Origin: JBDHAC01 sp039588215
GTDB lineage: Bacteria > Gemmatimonadota > Gemmatimonadetes > Palauibacterales > Palauibacteraceae
Reading direction: 5' to 3'
Assembly (NCBI GenBank): GCA_039588215.1
Contig: JBDHAD010000006.1
Location: 1 to 64,000 of the forward strand
DNA length: 64,000 nucleotides
Both the position numbers and the translations under genes were made by a program. Below are positions 61,714 to 64,000 of this stretch, piece after piece. Position 1 is the first letter of the stretch. Every line of letters begins with the position of its first letter. Below the pieces are notes generated by a model. The model worked only from the letters and a program-made list of their open reading frames with translations, had not been told where the DNA came from and did no database searches.

Positions 61714-63152
61714 ATGAGCGGTACCGCGGCCGAAGATCGGGTTCCGTTCGGGCAAAAGGTCGCGTACGGCGCGGGCATGCTGGGCAACCAGATGTTCCCC
61801 GCCGCTCTGGGCGTCTTTATGGTCGTCCTCGTGCAGGGTCTGGGATTCCCGCCGCTTCTGTGGGGGGTCCTCTTCTTCGTCCCTCGACTCCTCGACGCCG
61901 TCACCGACCCGATCATGGGCTTCATCACCGACAACACCAGATCTCGGTGGGGTCGACGGCGGCCCTACATCTTCCTCGGGGCGATCGTTGCCGGCACTTC
62001 GTACCTCGTCATGTGGCAGCTCTACGAGGAGAACAGCCTAGCCTTCAACTTCACGTATTTCCTGGCCGTGTCCCTGGTCTTCTTCGTCGGTTTGACGATC
62101 TTCGCCACACCCTACGTTGCCATGGGCTACGAGATGAGCCGGGACTTCCACGAGCGCACGCGGCTCATGGCCGTGGCGCAGTGGATCGGCCAGTGGGCGT
62201 GGGTGATCGTCCCCTGGTTCTGGCCGCTGATCTACGACCCCGATCTCTTCTCGTCGCCGGCCGCCGGGGCCAGAAGCCTCTCGATCTGGGTCGGGCTCGG
62301 ATGCATGGGCCTCGCGCTGGTCCCGGCGATCTTCGTCCGCAGCCCACCGACGACCGACGCCGACCACCTGCAGGAGCTGAGCCGGGCGAACCTCAAGGAG
62401 AACGTGCGCGTCCTCATCAAGGGCTTCGGTCCTGTCTTCCGGTCCGTGCCCTTCAGGAAGCTGTGTCTGGCGACCCTGCTGGTGTTCAGCTCGTTCCAGA
62501 CCGTCGCCGCCTTCTCGTTCTTCATCGTCGTCCACCATTTGTTCGGCGGTGATGCAGGCGTGGCGGGCGGCTGGCCCGCCTGGTTCGGAACGATCAGCGC
62601 TCTCTGCACGTGCTTCCTGGTCATCCCCATCGTCACGTTCGTGTCCCAAAGGATAGGAAAGAAGGAAAGAAGAACACCTTCCTTCTCGCCCAGTCGGTGT
62701 CCATCGTCGGCTACATCCTGTTCTGGTGGTGCTTCCGGCCAGGTCAACCCCTGTTGATGCTGGTGCCCATTCCCTTCTTCGCGTTCGGAATCGGTGCGCT
62801 CTTCACCCTCATGACCTCGATGACCGCGGACGTCTGTGATCTGGACGAGCTGAACACGGGCGCCAGGCGCGAAGGCACGTTCGGCGCCATCTACTGGTGG
62901 ATGGTGAAGTTCGGATTGGCCATCGCCGGCGGGTTGAGCGGGCTGATCATGGCTCTGGTCGGGTTCGTCCCGGACGCGCCCGTGCAAGCACCGGAGGCGA
63001 TGACCGGGATGAGGATTGCCTACAGCCTCGTCCCGATCGCCGGCGCGCTGCTCGCCATCTGGGTCATGCGGAACTACGACGTGACCGAGCAGAAGGCACA
63101 CGAGATCCGGGCCGAGCTGGAGAGGCGCCGCGGCAAGACCGTCTTCGCTTGA
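61714..63152 (+). pseudogene. GPH-family sugar:cation symporter broken by a frameshift
   Basis: The gene would encode a 476-aa MFS transporter of the glycoside-pentoside-hexuronide (GPH) type. The first part, in one frame, has VAYGAGMLGNQMF, the cytoplasmic loop DNTRSRWGRRRPYIFLG, and GYEMSRDFHERTRL, and ends in a wrong tail after VSQRIGKK. The second part, in another frame, resumes with GKKNTFLLAQSVSIVGY and continues GALFTLMTSMTADVCD, LDELNTGARREGTFGA, to the natural C-terminus. An exact 8-base duplication at the junction explains the shift: removing one copy joins IGKK to NTFLL in frame. GGAGAGGGATGGTC precedes the ATG at 61714; another ATG is at 61708. As written, the product loses the last four or so helices. 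It follows the GH94-like gene by about 130 bases. Confidence 0.85.
62656..62671. repeat. 8-bp tandem duplication causing the symporter frameshift
   Basis: GGAAAGAA at 62656-62663 is repeated exactly at 62664-62671 inside the GPH symporter gene. Deleting either copy restores the family-like reading across the site (IGKKNTFLL). Confidence 0.9.
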
Positions 63153-63164
63153 GTGGTTCGCTCC

Positions 63165-64000
63165 TCATGCGCGATCTTTCACGAGGATGGTCTCGAGCTC
63201 CTCGAGGGAGCGGCCCTTGGTTTCGGGTAGGACCAGGACCACGAACACGAGGCCGATAGCGGCAAAGACACCGTAGATCAGGAAGGTGGTCCCGCTACCG
63301 AAGTTGGCCAGCTCCCAGGGGAAGACGAGCTGCACGCCAAAGCTGACGGCGGAGTTGATCAGGCCCACGAACGAGATGGCGATCCCCCGGATCCGGTTCG
63401 GGAAGAGCTCCGAGAACAGCACCCACATGACCGGGCCGATGGATACGGCGAACGACGCGACGAAGGCCAGCACGCCGAAGAGCACCAGCCACGGACTCAT
63501 CGCGATCGCAGCGTTGATGAAGTCGGACTCGTACTGCGTGGCCAGTTCGTCCCCCAGAGCGCCTCGAAGGGCTCGCTTGAACGCCACGTCGTTCCCGAAC
63601 GTGGCATCCTGAAGATCCGCGACGGCCGACACGTTGACTTCCGGCGGCAAGTTCGCCAGAGCATCACCGGTGATCGTGTACGTCGCCGAGTAGAACCCGA
63701 ATGCCAGAACGAACATGGACAGGGCGATACCGGACAGTCCGAGGTTGAGCAATGGCTTGCGACCGATCCGGTCGATGAACAGGATCGCGACGACCGTGAA
63801 AACCAGGTTGATCAGGCCTACGAGCACCGCCTGTGCGAAGGAGGCGTCCGTGCCGATGCCCGACTGCTCGAAGATCATCGGTGCGTAGAAGAACACCGAG
63901 TTGATGCCCGTGGCCTGCTGAATGATCGCCACGACGATTCCGATCGTGAGCACGAGCCTCATCGCGGGGGCGAAGAGCTCGATCAAGGAGGCCTTCCTCG
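63165..64000 (-). CDS. Sugar porter (MFS SP family), C-terminal part
   Basis: The window holds only the last 278 codons or so; the gene enters from the right edge in the frame reading RKASLIELFAPAMRL. The C-terminal half of a sugar porter is clear: QQATGINSVFFYAPMIFEQS in TM7, FIDRIGRKPLLN, SIGPVMWVLFSELFPNRIRG before TM11, and the C-terminal PETKGRSLEELE. Between TM9 and TM10 an inserted periplasmic loop of about 60 residues (LANLPPEVNVSAVADLQDA onward) is longer than in XylE-type porters. It probably imports a hexose or pentose by proton symport. It is convergent with the GPH symporter gene, only 12 bases apart. Confidence 0.9.
   Translation of the reverse strand, partial: RKASLIELFAPAMRLVLTIGIVVAIIQQATGINSVFFYAPMIFEQSGIGTDASFAQAVLVGLINLVFTVVAILFIDRIGRKPLLNLGLSGIALSMFVLAFGFYSATYTITGDALANLPPEVNVSAVADLQDATFGNDVAFKRALRGALGDELATQYESDFINAAIAMSPWLVLFGVLAFVASFAVSIGPVMWVLFSELFPNRIRGIAISFVGLINSAVSFGVQLVFPWELANFGSGTTFLIYGVFAAIGLVFVVLVLPETKGRSLEELETILVKDRA

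Noticed and set aside
1..64000. CRISPR arrays, tRNA or rRNA genes, insertion sequences, phage genes
   Set aside because: I looked for spaced repeats, cloverleaf and rRNA-like sequence, and transposase or integrase motifs, and found none I could support.

Overview
The window is a GC-rich stretch (roughly two-thirds G+C in the lines I counted) from a diderm bacterium, most likely a member of the Gemmatimonadota. The best evidence is the Ser/Thr kinase at 19322-21832. Its N-terminus (LRAALADSYAIDREIG, then GGHAIVYLATDLKHGRDVAI and HRDIKPENILL) has the wording typical of the expanded kinase family of that phylum. The exported PD40-amidohydrolase, VPS10-like, FG-GAP/UnbV, S10 and M14 proteins and a TamA/TamB pair also fit. 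I see no rRNA, tRNA, CRISPR array, transposase, phage gene or attachment site. Long open frames antisense to real genes are common here and are codon-bias artefacts.

Layout. 1-9274 holds a partial membrane protein and a DUF1080 protein, then a minus-strand run: MscS-type channel, 1156-aa P-loop ATPase, Tat-signal gluconate-2-dehydrogenase-type subunit 3, GMC oxidoreductase and amidohydrolase lipoprotein. 9561-14711 has a PD40/amidohydrolase fusion, a CYTH-like protein and a DUF3108 protein. 14754-18568 is a minus operon of two extended-SDR epimerases, an Aur1-like PAP2 protein and a CPBP protease. 18841-31138 is mixed: a cupredoxin-like protein, the kinase, a GT21-type glycosyltransferase, another amidohydrolase, a HEAGH membrane protein, a TPR signalling protein, an M14 carboxypeptidase, an SDR, a Mut7-C protein and a DUF1579 protein. 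31278-38281 is an amidohydrolase-tamA-tamB operon. 38444-46254 has an MBL hydrolase, a GNAT/acyl-CoA synthetase fusion, a low-GC DUF3788 gene, a small secreted protein, a DAACS symporter and an S10 peptidase. 46509-57862 has two convergent FG-GAP/UnbV propeller proteins, an output-less dCache-HAMP-PAS-PAS sensor and a VPS10-like protein. 58117-64000 is a carbohydrate locus: a large GH94-like protein, a GPH-family sugar symporter broken by an 8-bp tandem duplication, and a sugar porter cut by the right edge.

The gene set suggests a heterotroph that degrades peptides, amides and oligosaccharides outside the cytoplasm and imports the products. The features that most merit a second look are the coupled channel/ATPase pair (4605-9274), the frameshifted transporter beside the GH94-like protein, the 7+7 propeller protein, the possible sphingolipid-like headgroup genes, and the sensor without an output domain.
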